From NCBI GenBank assembly GCA_001986395.2, contig MQVO02000005.1, positions 1,240,001 to 1,304,000 on the forward strand: DNA of 64,000 bases, in the 5' to 3' direction. The DNA is from Irpex lacteus (lineage: Eukaryota; Basidiomycota; Agaricomycetes; Polyporales; Irpicaceae). The position numbers and the translations under genes were made by a program. Shown in pieces: positions 32,871 to 44,197 of this stretch; the first letter of the stretch is position 1; the number at the start of each line of letters is the position of its first letter. Below the pieces are notes generated by a model. The model was not told the origin of the DNA and ran no database searches. It saw only the letters and a list, made by a program, of their open reading frames with translations.

Positions 32871-35728
32871 TTACGCGGCCGGCGTCGCATCCGGGTCTCT
32901 ATAAACCTATATCGCGGGTGGGTGAGCCATCTCGTCGTCGCAGAGCCCTAGCGCAGAACATCACATACCTTGAGATCCCAAATGTTCCCAATCTTCTTCT
33001 CCCCCTCCTCTTCCGTTAGCTCGACACCATCCGCCGCAGACTCCAGTTTGAGACCCCGTTCGTTCGCCAAATGCAGTAAGCAAATGAAACAAAAGCTCGT
33101 GCTGATCTCCTCCATCTTGTCCCTCGGATACGACTTCTTCAGTCCTCCAATGACGTTCTCGAACACGCGCGGTTCAGAAGGATCAGTGGGGGCTCGGTCA
33201 TCCGTCTCCATAGCCTCCTCGCCCTCCTCAGGCACAACAATATCCAACCCCCTCCAAATATTCTCCTTCAGCTTCCGCACATCCACCCTCTTCGCCCTCT
33301 TCGCATAATTCACAAACTCGGGGCGCACGCGCCTCGTCGGGCCCTGTGCACTGCTCAGCAGCTCCTGCTCCGCCTCGGCATCACCACCGGCGATGTCCCC
33401 GTCGTCGTCGAATCCGCCGGTGTCGTCGTAGTCGTCTTGGAAGAATTGTGTGTTGAAGGGGATCGCTCCGCCGCCTTGTGCTGGAAACGAAGTTGGTTGT
33501 GTTAGTTGTAGTTGTATTGTGACATGCCTGGGAAGTAAGGGAGATACGAACTTTGGTCAATGTCCTCCTCGTCAGCACGCCCTGCAGCTTGGTCCGCGGC
33601 AGCCTGCGCCCAGAAGTTCTCGTCAATCTCGCCGTCAGCCCGATCTTCGAGACGTGCACGTTGGCCACGCATCTTCAACTACAATCCACCGTCCACGTCA
33701 GCACCTCACGCTACCAAATATCGTCGTCGTACGTACCGAAAACTTGGGCTTCAAAAACAGCGTCACAAGCTGCCGACTCGAAAAGTGCATATCATCAGGC
33801 AACGTATTATCAAACCGCTTATCCTCCCTCTCCCTTTCCTTCCCCTTCCTTCCCTTGCCCCTCCTCGAGGTGGTATGCGAGTTAGGGAGAGTGATACCTG
33901 CGCCCTTCGTCACAGGCGCGAACAGCTCCTTCGCGATATCCTTGATGGATTTGTCCGAGGGAGTGAGGAAGTCGATCTTGAAGGCTTCTTTCTTCTCGCG
34001 GCGTTTGGGGGCGTCGGCAGGAGTGTCTATCGCTATAAATAATGCGTCGTCAATACGCAACTCAAGATGCGAGAGAAAAGACACGTACGTCTGCGCACAA
34101 CCTTCCTCAACTTCCAATGCTCAGGCCCCGCCCAATTCTTCATCTTCGAATGGTCAAAGTAATCAAACATCAACCCGCCCTCTCCATCGCCCTCCGTAGG
34201 CGCAACGAACAAATCATTCTCGTTCGGCCCAGCACGACGCGGGTCAAACGGTACCGGTGCCCCTCCACCTCCTCCACTACCACCCTCCTCGCGTCCTTCA
34301 GCATGCTCCGAGCCAGCAGAGGGGCTGTCGAGCTGGTCGACATAGTCGTCGTGCACCGCTTGGTCGCCCACGAAGAAGTCTTCCACGGCGCCGTCGACGT
34401 CCATGGGTTGCTGTAGATCTCCGTCGTCGTTGAACCCGGCGGGCTCGTTGTCGTCGTCGTCGTTGTCCCAGGTGTCCACTCCGGCAATGTCGTCGCGGAA
34501 CATGGTGAGGTCGTCCATCGCGAAGGCATCTTTGGAGAATGAGAAGCCGTCAAGGGAGTGGCAGATGGCTTTGTCCTCGAGGTCCTCTAGGTTCGGGAGG
34601 TAGTTCTCTGTGAAGAAATGTAAAATCTGAGTTAACGCAATGCTAGAATGGAATGAACTCGACCACTTACTCCTGATCTCAGAGAGGTTAACCTCATCTG
34701 GTGGCTCCTCGAAGGAGTCCTCTTCCTCGCCGTCTTTTGCTATCGAGTCGCTTGCGTCGAACACGACTCGCAGACTCCCGTCCGAGACGACTCCCAAGCT
34801 AAGATGGTTCATGAGCAATCCCTGCGCACCTCCCTCGTCGAAATCCGCACACGTCTTCCTAAACAACGGGTCCACTCGAAAGCCTAGATCTAATTTCTTG
34901 CTCCGTAGCTGCGCGGCGTCCCTAGCCAATGTACTCGCAGGCCGATGCGTCTTCTTCTTCTTGTTCTGCTGCGACCCGCCCTCCTCGCCGCCCTCTTCGT
35001 CGTTCTCACCGTCGTCCTCGCCTACGCGCCCCTCGTTCGCGAGGTTACTGAGGAGCTTGCCGGTCTCGGTGCCCACGCTGTCGACACGGCTCGTCCAGAT
35101 CTTGACGCACCCGTCCAACGTGAAGGAGGCACGTTGGAAGTTGATAGAGTTGTCTGCGTTGTTGCGCAGGAGGGACATGTCGTGGAAGTAGTCGATGAGG
35201 GCGACGTTCCACGAGTTGTTCGCGTTGATTTTCTGTAGCGACGTTTAGTGTAGATTATGCAAGAAATGGGATGGCGAGACTGACATTGTCGGTAGCCATC
35301 TTCATCCACTCTTCGAAATTCGAGTTCATCACGTCCAAAGAAACCTGAATTCTTGGTGCCTCCTCGACTGCAGGCAGCTGCTTCTGCCTGCCATGGGCCG
35401 TCGGTCGTGCGGCGTCCTGTTCGGCAGCGCCCTCCCCCGAGGGTCCTGCCTCGCCCTCCTCCATGAGCGACACCTTTGCACTCTTCCTCCTCCTCCGCTT
35501 CTCAGCAGCATCGTCGTTCAAGCTGACGGATTTCAGTGGCGGTCTGCCCGAGTCCATGTTGAGACTTGTGTCGTAGACATCGCTGAGGCGTTTCTTGGAG
35601 AGCGTGCGCTGCGGTTTGGGGGTCGGCTGCTCGTCATGGTCCGTGTCGCCGCCCGAGTCGTCGTCTGCATAGAGTGGTGCTGATTCCTCGGCTTCCTTTT
35701 TTGCGCGAGAGGCTCTGGAAGGCGGCAT
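32871..35728 (-). CDS. BRN1: Condensin subunit 2, CAP-H/Barren (kleisin), copy 2
   Basis: This is a second complete CAP-H gene, same strand and same seven-exon structure as copy 1: 35285-35728, 34671-35232, 34089-34607, 33737-34032, 33552-33678, 32969-33480 and 32871-32906. The exons sum to 831 residues, all in frame. Hallmarks are unchanged: FEEWMKMATDNKINANNSW, ALIDYFHDMSLLRNN, VDVRKLKENIWRGL, SFCFICLLHLANERG and the end VYRDPDATPAA. Differences from copy 1 are scattered and mostly conservative (PSRASR for PSRPSR, TPADAPK for TQDAAPK, one extra Gly). Intron 33481-33551 is 71 nt against 48 nt in copy 1. All splice sites are canonical. Both copies could be functional, or they could be two alleles placed in one contig. 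Confidence 0.95.
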
Positions 35729-35932
35729 TGTCAGCGTTGGTCGAGACGAAAGAGGCAGTCGAAAGGTGGAACGCGGACGCGGGGGGACGCGATGCACGTG
35801 ACCTTTACCGCGTGCCTTCCTTTTGCGGACTCATGTCGTCTAATTTCGCACTAGTCGATATTTGTGGTACTGCTCTGCACGGTCAAGATACAAGCTGTGG
35901 ACGATGTGAGGGATGGAGGTCATCTCACAAAC

Positions 35933-35936
35933 TATA
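35933..35936. other. Left target-site duplication (TATA) of the transposon
   Basis: TATA at 35933-35936 is repeated at 36638-36641 directly outside the inverted repeats. The uninterrupted paralogous locus has it once. Confidence 0.85.
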
Positions 35937-36637
35937 CTCGCAGGCGTCAAAAGTAATGCGAATCGCATGTCGAGGCTCGCAGCCGTGCTCGGGGGACATA
36001 AGCACTCTTAAAATTGTAGAAATATTTATACATATACTGTAGTATGGTTACTACTCGTACGTAGCAGCTAATACTCTAAGAGTTACTCTTTCGTGGTCAA
36101 TATGGCGAAGGAGTCTGACACTCCAGAGCTCATAATTTGATGGCTGTCAAATGACAAAGGCCGGGCTGGAGAAACTGCAGAACTCATTGTCGACCCCCCT
36201 TAAATATTAGTTTTGTGATATTTTGAAGTTGTGATATGTCTTGTACATGACCAGGGATTTTTGACATGGCAGCCTTCGACGGGCGTTTTTGGCCTATCAA
36301 GCGCCAAATAGGGCGAAAATTAGCACAATGGCGAGCACATTGCAGCTCACTCACCCTGATGAATCGTACAAAATTTGGTGGGCAGTATATGGAGATGTTA
36401 GACTTACTTTTGGGATAGAAACTGTGAAATTTACATGTCTATTGGCCGACTTGGATTTTCGGAGTTTGAGAGAAGTGCTCATAGTATACGAAGTATTCAT
36501 TTTAATTCTACTATATCTACACATTCATGCCATATACTATCCTCTGTTACACCATAAATATTTTGGAATTCATCTCAGGTCCTGTTCTCTTATAGTTCGC
36601 TGCCGACATGTTTCGCATCACTTTTGACGCCTGCGAG
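35937..36637. mobile_element. 701-bp non-autonomous DNA transposon (MITE-like)
   Basis: The ends are inverted repeats: left CTCGCAGGCGTCAAAAGT continuing (A)ATGCGAA, right the same read backward with one mismatch, about 26 bp in all. A 4-bp duplication TATA flanks it. The paralogous site at 7037-7040 is empty. The interior is AT-rich and has no transposase; its longest frame (112 codons at 36289-36627) has no motif. TIR and TSD do not let me assign a superfamily with certainty. A 4-bp duplication fits few known groups. Confidence 0.85.
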
Positions 36638-37541
36638 TATACGAGACGCATTATATCAGGCCGACAACAGTGGGACGAGTTAACAGCGTCTAGTATTTGG
36701 GGTTTGTTGAGCTTGAAGCTTGAAGGTTGTGTTCGACTTTCAAGTTATCAATTCTCCTTTACCACGGTGTGCAACAGAGTACGCATCATGACGCGAGCAA
36801 AGTATACTTCTCAGAGGTGAGCCAGTTCCGTGTCAAATGTTTCACACACTGACCATTGTGAATAGAATCTTTCAGCTGACACGCTTACGTGTTAAGTACA
36901 CTGGCATACCTCTGTGACTGCTGGGATAGCTACTCTTAGAGCGATTGGAGAAGACATCACAAGTATCGCTACAAGTCGGACCTATGTCACGATTGAGCGG
37001 ATCCCCAGAAAGAAAGGTTTGAGCGTATTCTCGAAGACGAAGAACGACAACACGCTACGCTGCAGTGAAACCTCGTGAAGCTGACAGAGGTGGCAGCACG
37101 GGGTCACGAGCCGATTAAGGTCAGTATATCTTGACTCTGTCTATTCCACACAGTATCAACTCCTCCACCCGGGCCTGGGACTTGTGCAAAGCAGATCTTG
37201 ACTATAGACTGCAACCTTGAACGTTTGAACGTTGCTCGATCTTGGGTCACAAGGCCTACTGTAGACGTCTCTATTCAAGGAGAGGTCTGTGAACGGCAAC
37301 TGCGGCTGCATCTGCATCGAAGACGTTAAGCGTGAGTAGGTATCTTGACGATCTCGTTCTTGGTCTACTAAGTTGCTTGCTAGCAGCTTCTTCAGCGACG
37401 ACCAATCAATGCAACTGAGCTGCTATTTTGGTCGGTTACACGTTATTCTCTGTTGTAAATTCATGATGCTGACATCGGACACTACGTTCGAGATGTGATA
37501 GACCCTTCTGTGCTCATTAATGGAGAACACCTGTTAGCTAT

Positions 37542-37599
37542 ATGCTACCACTTATTCTCTGGTATAATCTATGCTACCACTTATTCTCTGGTATAATCA
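37542..37599. repeat. Perfect 29-bp tandem duplication
   Basis: ATGCTACCACTTATTCTCTG plus GTATAATCT occurs at 37542 and again at 37571, with the last base changed. The other two cassette copies do not show it. Confidence 0.8.
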
Positions 37600-37749
37600 T
37601 TTACCTCTTCCTTGAGAATTCATTCATTACAGACCCGCGGACGGTAACGAAGTTCGAAGGAGGCTGACTCAACGTACGTTATCACCTTACGCTTCTAAAC
37701 AATTCTGTTAACTACGAACATGCAGATCATGACCCCCTTGAATCATATT

Positions 37750-38190
37750 ATGTCATGATCTGTCGTCAAACTCGAGCAAGTTTAACGCTGGACTGCCCTT
37801 AGGCCTTAACTTTGAACTTGAAACCGCGGTTCTAACTTCCTGCACAAAATCATAGGTGCATGTATGTACTCCGAGTCCAGTTCTGCTGCCTGTGTCGCTC
37901 TCATACCACATTCTTCTCAGCGTCGAATAAAACAGCGCAGGCTGTTCACAGACATACATTGTTCCATTCCCTCATACGAGCCCTCACCGGATCGATCTCT
38001 CGAGGCTTGATAACCTGAGATGCATCGTCCTTGCGTGCGGCCGACGCCTTTCATCATCAGAATTATCATCATCGACAGGCGTATAAGATACGAAAGCGTG
38101 AGGTGTCGCTTTTCGTTGCCAAATACGACCCCAACGTTTTCTCCTCATCGCTAGCTCACACCAGCTTAAATAGTTTGGACGCTGTTTGAA
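37750..38190 (-). pseudogene. Degenerate companion sequence of DUF6533 copy 3
   Basis: On the minus strand from about 38105 a frame reads VSYTPVDDDNSDDERRRPHA and ends soon after LERSIR at TGA. This is the same short relic as in the other two cassettes. It lies head-to-head with the DUF6533 start. Confidence 0.35.
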
Positions 38191-38196
38191 GCTGCC

Positions 38197-39970
38197 ATGT
38201 CTTCCGGTATCTCGGTCCTAGAACAAGAGTACGTTGCCCCAACTCCAAGTTGCTACGTACTCATGCAATATTCACCAAAATGTACAGGCTCATATCCAAT
38301 TATATCAATCTATCCGCTAAAGGCAAGTCTCATGTTCATCTCAACTGATTTTCCATATTCTTATTCCTTACACCGCGGCTTCTCTTGCAGTCTTGTTTTT
38401 GTTCGATTGCGCAATCACTCTATCTCAAGAGGTAGACGTTATATGGAGACGAAAGTGGAATACAACGACTTGGCTGTATGCGCTCACACGCTACAGCGTA
38501 GTCATGGATATGATAATTCTTCTCCTGCCGACTTGGAATTTTGTGGTGAGCCGAGTTCAACAGACTCAACATTGCATGACGGTTGATCTCTGGGGTCATG
38601 TAGAGGTATGTTTCTGCGTCCCATGTACTCTGCACATGGAGGGCCTATCGTTTAAGTCCCACAACAGCTGCGAATTTATGTTGCGCATTGATCAGGCTCT
38701 CATGTTAACGCAATATCTATGCCTTGCATGTGAGTGTTTTTGCCCTACATCATGAGTATACCATGAGCTTACTGACTCACAAATTCTCGATGCAGGGTTC
38801 TCTGCACTACGAGTCTATGCACTACTGGATGGCAAATATCTTGTGCCGGCTTTAGTGCTATTGCTGAATGTTGTACCCTTTGCGACGAATATTGTGAGTA
38901 CTAGAGTATCATGTATACATTGATGAGATAGATACACAAGTTTAAGTTCAACTATGCAACCAGCATTGTGGTCATTAATACTGAGGAATGCACGTTCTTT
39001 CCGAGAGTATCATTTGCTCTTAACCTACCGTAAGTTCCAATCTCTGCAATTGAACTACATTTTAAAATCGCTCGTTTTCCAGATGTCAGTGCACAGATTA
39101 AAAGTGTCAGTCTCCGTATTTATACACAGGATGCAACAGTATCGTTGGCTACACGCATCTCCATCATCATAGGTGATGTGCTGGTCTTAGCAGCCACCTG
39201 GACGAAGACAGCCCAGGCATACCAAGAGGCGCGCCGACTAAATATCAGGGCTCCTCTTGCAACAATGCTCTTTCGTGATGGTGCGTCGAAAGGACCAATC
39301 GTATAGTTTTTTCTACAATTACTGATGAAGAGCCCCGTAGGAACGATTTACTTTCTGTACGTGTTCCTAATTCGCCATATATCATTGTCAAAAGTCATAT
39401 AATGCTCGTGTCTACAAGGATCCTCTTGGTCTTGAATGTTCTCCAGATGATTGAAAATAACATGGTAAGTTTCTCGTATGCAGTGTATGTCAGTATGGTG
39501 ATCGGCCATTCTTTCTCCCTGAGTACAGCCGGTTTTGTTCTCGTTTAACCCTATAAATCCCTTTTCTGGAATGTATGCCATCCTTCTATCATGTTCACGG
39601 GCTCACTTACGAACTACGCATGCAGCATACCATCGATGATTGTCTGCCATTTCATCCTGAACCTGCGGCAAATTGGACCTGCTGGAAGCTCCTGGGTATC
39701 TGCCAACCAGTCACACAGCCTTCGCTTTGTTGGAAATATGGGACAGTCGCTGCAGTTCGGTGATGAGGACGCGAACGGAGAAGATGAAGGTGTACCTGGG
39801 GTCGAAGATCCTTCCGCTGAATGCCCTGTGTCTTCGTGGCCAGAAGTTGTCGTCGAGGCAGCTGAATACCCGGAGGTAAATGAAGAGTATGCCAGACCTA
39901 ACTACGACGCCGAGCAAGTGAGTCCACACCTTTATCCGAATCACTTCAAACAGGGAATTTTAGATCAATG
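38197..39970 (+). pseudogene. DUF6533-domain membrane protein, copy 3, possibly disabled
   Basis: ATG at 38197 begins MSSGISVLEQEYVAPTPSCY, followed by the GTACTC donor. The core LFLFDCAITLSQEVDVIW, RKWNTTTWLYALTRYSVV, ALRVYALLDGKYLVPALVL-type and SLATRISIIIGDVLVLAATW segments are all present. The C-terminus reads SLRFVGNMGQSLQFGDEDAN and ends GILDQ at 39969-39971. However, the acceptor AG that begins exon 2 in the other copies is missing: TTTTCCATATTC stands where they have CAAG or CCAG. I found no alternative acceptor in the right frame. It may be a recent pseudogene or use an unseen splice. Confidence 0.55.
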
Positions 39971-40236
39971 ACGTGAAAATCAAGCTGACCTCGCGCCTTA
40001 TTGCTTAGGAGCTTACGTATGTGGATGTCTAGGTGGCGCGGATAGGCTGTCACATCGAAGTCTAGCTGAGCCTAGCATCGGTTACAACTGCGAAGAAACG
40101 GTCCCGTACAAACGCTTTCTCCCCGAGACCCTGAGGCCCTCGCTTCCGAATGTGTTTCCAATATTTATTCCCGTACCATTATTTATGTATGATAAGTAAA
40201 AGTGCGTCTTGCTTTGTAGCGATAAGATCGTAATTT

Positions 40237-40581
40237 ATGGAATGGTTTGTTCACGTTGAATCTGGACGACGGGCCGATGATCAATTATCTACACACATAA
40301 CGGTTACATTTCCGCGCCGTCTCGAAAACTATAGCCTGCTTGTCAGTTTGATGCAGTGCTTGCGTTCGATTTGGAGATCTGATTTTTCGGGGCCTCGAGC
40401 ACTTGTTCACCTGGGTAAATACTTGCACTTATACAATGTGGGACCAAATACCTGTCTTCTGACCGTCCTCGGGCTTCAGAAAAATTGGCAAGGGGGGCCG
40501 CAGAGTAAAACAAATCCTACTCATAACTTGAAGGCGGCTCGTGCCCCATCAGCGCCCAGCGCTCACCGGCACCGTGCCTAA
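40237..40581 (+). CDS. Short ORF downstream of DUF6533 copy 3
   Basis: The 114-codon frame begins MEWFVHVESGRRADDQLS. Its first two thirds match the minus-strand frame at 7828-8010, and similarity ends near 40500. Beyond that the translation is duplicated-edge sequence. It may simply be 3' flank of the cassette. No family is recognised. Confidence 0.25.
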   Translation: MEWFVHVESGRRADDQLSTHITVTFPRRLENYSLLVSLMQCLRSIWRSDFSGPRALVHLGKYLHLYNVGPNTCLLTVLGLQKNWQGGPQSKTNPTHNLKAARAPSAPSAHRHRA

Positions 40582-40894
40582 TTGGACAGCGCCAAAACTT
40601 CGACTTCCTTTTGCAGATGTCATCTAATCTCCTGCTCGTCCGCTGATTCAATTCCAGCTGGAGATCTTTGCGACTTACACTTACTCTGCGCCGTATCTTG
40701 CAAGTTGAAATACCACCGAGGATCAGTATCTCGGATACGATCTCGTCGACTGCTTTGTCATCTAGTAGTCATCTACTTCCGAGTCACCCTGTAGATCAAA
40801 CGTCACCGCCTCCGAACAAGGATACCAAAGCATATACTTAAATCTGTATCCATAACATCTTTATTCTAGCACTACTATTCCACCCGGCGTACCA

Positions 40895-43246
40895 ATGGCA
40901 CCTCAGGAACGCTACCATGTCTTCTCTATACCACCCACCCTACTCGACACCTTGGTCCCGCGCACAATCCTGACACAAGCCTCACAAGACGAATCCACTC
41001 GTCCGCCTTCCCCGCCGCCACCCCCTGCGCCCACTCAAAACGGTGCTGCGCGGGCGTGCAACATCTGCTTGGGTGCCGCCTTTGCCGACGTCGACGAGCA
41101 GAGAGCGCACTTTCGCTCAGACTGGCATCGCTACAATGTCAAGATGCGCGTTGCCGGGTCAAACGCCGTCTCAGAGGCGCAATTCGGTCAGCTCGTAGAC
41201 GGTGAGCAACTACAATTTATATCCTCACAGCTCACACACGTATATCTGACCATCTACTGCTCGTAGGACTCGAAGATTCGATATCAGGCTCAGCGACCAC
41301 CTCCTCCGAGTCCGAGACAGACGACTCGGACGACGCAGTACACACCTTGGTCCAGAAAGCCAAGAAACTCAAAGCCCGGGAAGACTCATCCTCACCCGAC
41401 GATCCATCCTCGTCCTCGAAAATCCCCAACGCACCAGTTGTATGGTTCCACTCCCCTCCCACAAACACCCAAATCGGCGTGTACAAGTCTATCTTTCCCT
41501 CTCCTCTCGCCTCCTCTTCTTCCTCTTCAGGGCAAGAATTCTTGAATGAGTTGAAGGCGATGCAAAGTTATGGGGGAGGGGAGACAGGGCGCAAGTGGGC
41601 GTTGTTCATGACCGCGGGCGGGCACTTTGCCGGGGCTATTGTAAGGGTATCGAAGCCTGATGGGGAGGAATATGAAGAATCTGGTACGACCAAGCGCGGC
41701 AAGCAGAAAAAGCCGAAGCCGGATACGGAGGTGCTGTTGCATAAGACTTTCCATCGGTATACCAGTACGTCTCCCGACATTCACCTATGTCTGCATTGAT
41801 CGAGGCTGATTCGATGGTGTTTGTAGCAAGGAGGAAACAGGGTGGCTCACAGTCTTTGAACGATAACTCGAAATCGAAAGCTGTCAGTGCTGGTGCCATG
41901 CTTCGACGATACGGAGAGCAGGCCTTGCGAGATGTACGTATTCGCTGCTTCATACACTACAATCACAATCAATGCCACACCATTTCTTATTGTTAACGGA
42001 ATCCTAATGGAATTGTAACAGGACATCCGAAATCTGTTGAACGACTGGGCGGAGGAGCTCGAAGATTGCGAACGCATCTTCATCCGCGCGAGCGTGTCGA
42101 ATCGGAAGATCTTCCTCGGGTACGAGGGTGCTCCTCTTCACAAAGGTTTGTTTTCCCCCTCCTTCACTCTATCCTATCTTTCCACCTCACAACGCTAACC
42201 ATAATATTGTCACTATCACCACAGACGACGCCCGCCTACGCACATTCCCCTTCCCCACCCGCCGGCCCACCCAATCCGAGCTGCTTCGCTGCCTCCTCGA
42301 ACTCACCCAAGTCAAAGTCTCCCACCTCACAGAAGACGCACTCCGCGCGCAGGACGAGGCGTTCCTTGCCTCTCTTCCTAAACCCAAACCCAAACCCCTT
42401 CCCTCGTCAGTATCATCAGCACAGGCAGGACCTGGAGATGAGAAGAAAGAGAAGGTGGTGTTGACGCCGGAGGAGCTTGCAAGGCAGAAGGCCGAATCCG
42501 AGCTTCGTAGTCGGTGGGAACGCGCGATCGAGATGGTCGAAAGAGGGAGGGTGGACGCGTTGAAGGCCTTCTTATCAAAAGGCGATCCACTGGGAGGCGG
42601 TGGAGTCGATGCTCGTATGCCAGAGGGGGTCGCAGATGGAGTGCCGGGCATGACGCTGTTGATGGTCGCCGCAAGGAAAGGGCGAGAGGAGGTGTTGAGA
42701 TGGTTGTTGGAGGAGGAGAGGGCGGATCCTACGATCGCCATCATTCGTACTGCTGGGTCAACAGCAGATCCTCCGGAGAACGTGGAAGGCGAAGAGGAGG
42801 ATGAAGCGTCCCGTCCCCTCGTGGGGGGTACGAGAAGAACAGCGTACGACTTTGCGACTACGAAAGCCGCACGTAACGTGTTTCGTAGATGTGCGGCTGA
42901 TCATCCGGAGTGGTGGGATTGGCTCGGTGAGGGGCGGGTTCCGAGCGTACTCAGCAAGGAGATGGAGGAGGGGAGGGAGGAGAAGAAGAAGGCGAGGAGG
43001 AAGGGGCTGAAGGAGAAGATTCGGGAGCGTGAGGCTCAGAAGGAGAGGGAGGTTGTTGTGGAGGAGCCGAAGCCGAAGCTCGTAGAGAAGGTGAAGGTGA
43101 AGGAGAGGGATGATGGTCCGAGGAAGTTGGGTGGATCGAACACTGCGCGGGAGAGCGTGATGGGGTTGACGCCGGAGATGAGGGCTAGGATTGAGAGGGA
43201 GAGGAGGGCGCGGGCTGCTGAGGCACGGTTGGGCTTGAAGAAGTAG
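40895..43246 (+). CDS. VMS1: Vms1/ANKZF1-type peptidyl-tRNA hydrolase of ribosome quality control
   Basis: Vms1 frees nascent chains from tRNA on stalled 60S ribosomes and binds Cdc48, notably at mitochondria. Five exons join in frame: 40895-41201, 41267-41764, 41827-41933, 42022-42145 and 42225-43246. The order is an N-terminal C2H2 finger (CNICLGAAFADVDEQRAHF, then SDWHRYNVK), a Ser/Asp-rich linker, the VLRF1 release domain (RKWALFMTAGGHFAGAIV), and the catalytic loop RRKQGGSQSLND with the conserved Gln of GGSQ. LRRYGEQALRDDIRNLLNDW and IFIRASVSNRKIFLGYEG follow. Then comes an ankyrin pair (MTLLMVAARKGREEVLRWLL), a coiled coil, and a C-terminal VIM (RERRARAAEAR, fitting RX5AAX2R). Length and order are typical. 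Confidence 0.95.
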
Positions 43247-43470
43247 TTGTTGAGAGTGATGGTGAGGAGTATGTGGGGTTTGTCGACTCTTGTTGTGTAT
43301 TGAATTTGTGTTGGCTGATTATCGTCATTGTAGCCTTACGTGTCTTGAAAATAAGCGGCCTGTCGCCCTGTACTCAGCTGGTATACCACACTAATGCATT
43401 TATACATCAATAAAGGACCGCATATGCATCGCAGTCGAATCCGCATAAGGTTGCACTAGTTCCAAGTCGG

Positions 43471-44067
43471 GTGGCACTGTTGCCCGTCTCAGGCTTGTGG
43501 GCGAAAGCGGGCATATACCGTACTGGCTTGGCCGCCTGCTCCTCTCTTCACGCCTTCCGGCTGGATGTAGACGATACCTACCCCCACGGCAAAAGAGATC
43601 CTCCCCACTATCTTCTAACTCCCCGTGAAAGTCTTCCTTACACATTCACACTTGGTGTAGAGATCATCGCTCTGCTCAACACTGGGCAACTCCGGCACCT
43701 CAGTCTCCAATATCTACCCAACGTATACTCACATTGCGTCAGCCCCGATGACGTCCGCGCCCTCGACCTTAACAGACTACGTGATGTCTGCCGCCGCTTT
43801 GACGATCTGCGTTCCCTTGACCTCGTCGTGCGCGCTGGCGGAGAGGGCGACATGGTAGACATCGAAACCGCGTTCAACCTATACGCGCGCGAAGAGCTAC
43901 GGGAACTCTGTGAAGACAAGGGAATTCTATCTCAAGGTGATTCGGGATCGTTCTTCCGATGCGAAGAGTCGGCATGCACCTTGCGCAGTGGTGGCACGCT
44001 GAATAAAATCAATACTCTAGAGCATGATCTTCGCTTGCATTGCGGAGAACTGGATGTTCGTTATTAG
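43471..44067 (+). pseudogene. C-terminal fragment of an F-box family gene
   Basis: The frame reads LAACSSLHAFRLDVDD, VEIIALLNTGQLRHLSLQY, RLRDVCRRFDDLRSLDLVV and LREELCEDKG-like blocks, ending LDVRY. It aligns with the second exon of the two intact F-box genes at 46.9-50.3 kb but has no F-box and no N-terminal half. No ATG starts the homology. Orientation is opposite to the intact genes. It is interpreted as a truncated duplicate left beside VMS1. Confidence 0.7.
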
Positions 44068-44197
44068 TCAAACTGTGAGTATGCGCAAACTTTTGCCATG
44101 TGTTGCTTCTTCCCCTTCGGGCGACGAGTAGTAATATTTACTTTCGAGACACTTCCAATGGTATACCTCGTCGAGGAGTAGCCAAATGGGATGTATA

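Larger units (their letters stand above)
35829..37330 (+). pseudogene. Degenerate gene, homologue of 6.5-7.1 kb, split by a transposon
   Basis: Blocks match the left copy: RQQWDELTASSIWGLLSL (36.66-36.72 kb), RAIGEDITSIATSRTYV (36.95 kb) and FERILEDEERQHATLQ. The last runs into TGA at 37066-37068, where the left copy reads on. A frameshift lies before FERILED, and a 701-bp transposon sits between the first 110 bp and the rest. It is non-functional, and its original family is unknown. Confidence 0.5.
35729..40505 (+). repeat. Right arm of the large inverted duplication
   Basis: From the CAP-H upstream region outward, the order is a degenerate gene (split by a transposon), companion sequence, DUF6533 copy 3, its 3' flank and the short MEWFVHVESG ORF. 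This mirrors 7.23 down to 3.41 kb. The last 2.3 kb also matches 10.06 down to 7.71 kb, where the left copy ends against the CAP-H fragment. The outer edge is near AATTGGCAAGG at about 40491. Confidence 0.75.

Noticed and set aside
34640..35191. 183-codon plus-strand ORF (and its twin at 13146-13655)
   Set aside because: Exact antisense of CAP-H exons in both copies; composition bias of the acidic linkers creates it.
36289..36627. 112-codon ORF inside the transposon as a transposase
   Set aside because: Too short, no catalytic motif, AT-rich random-like composition.
42187..42744. 185-codon minus-strand ORF
   Set aside because: Antisense of the last VMS1 exon.
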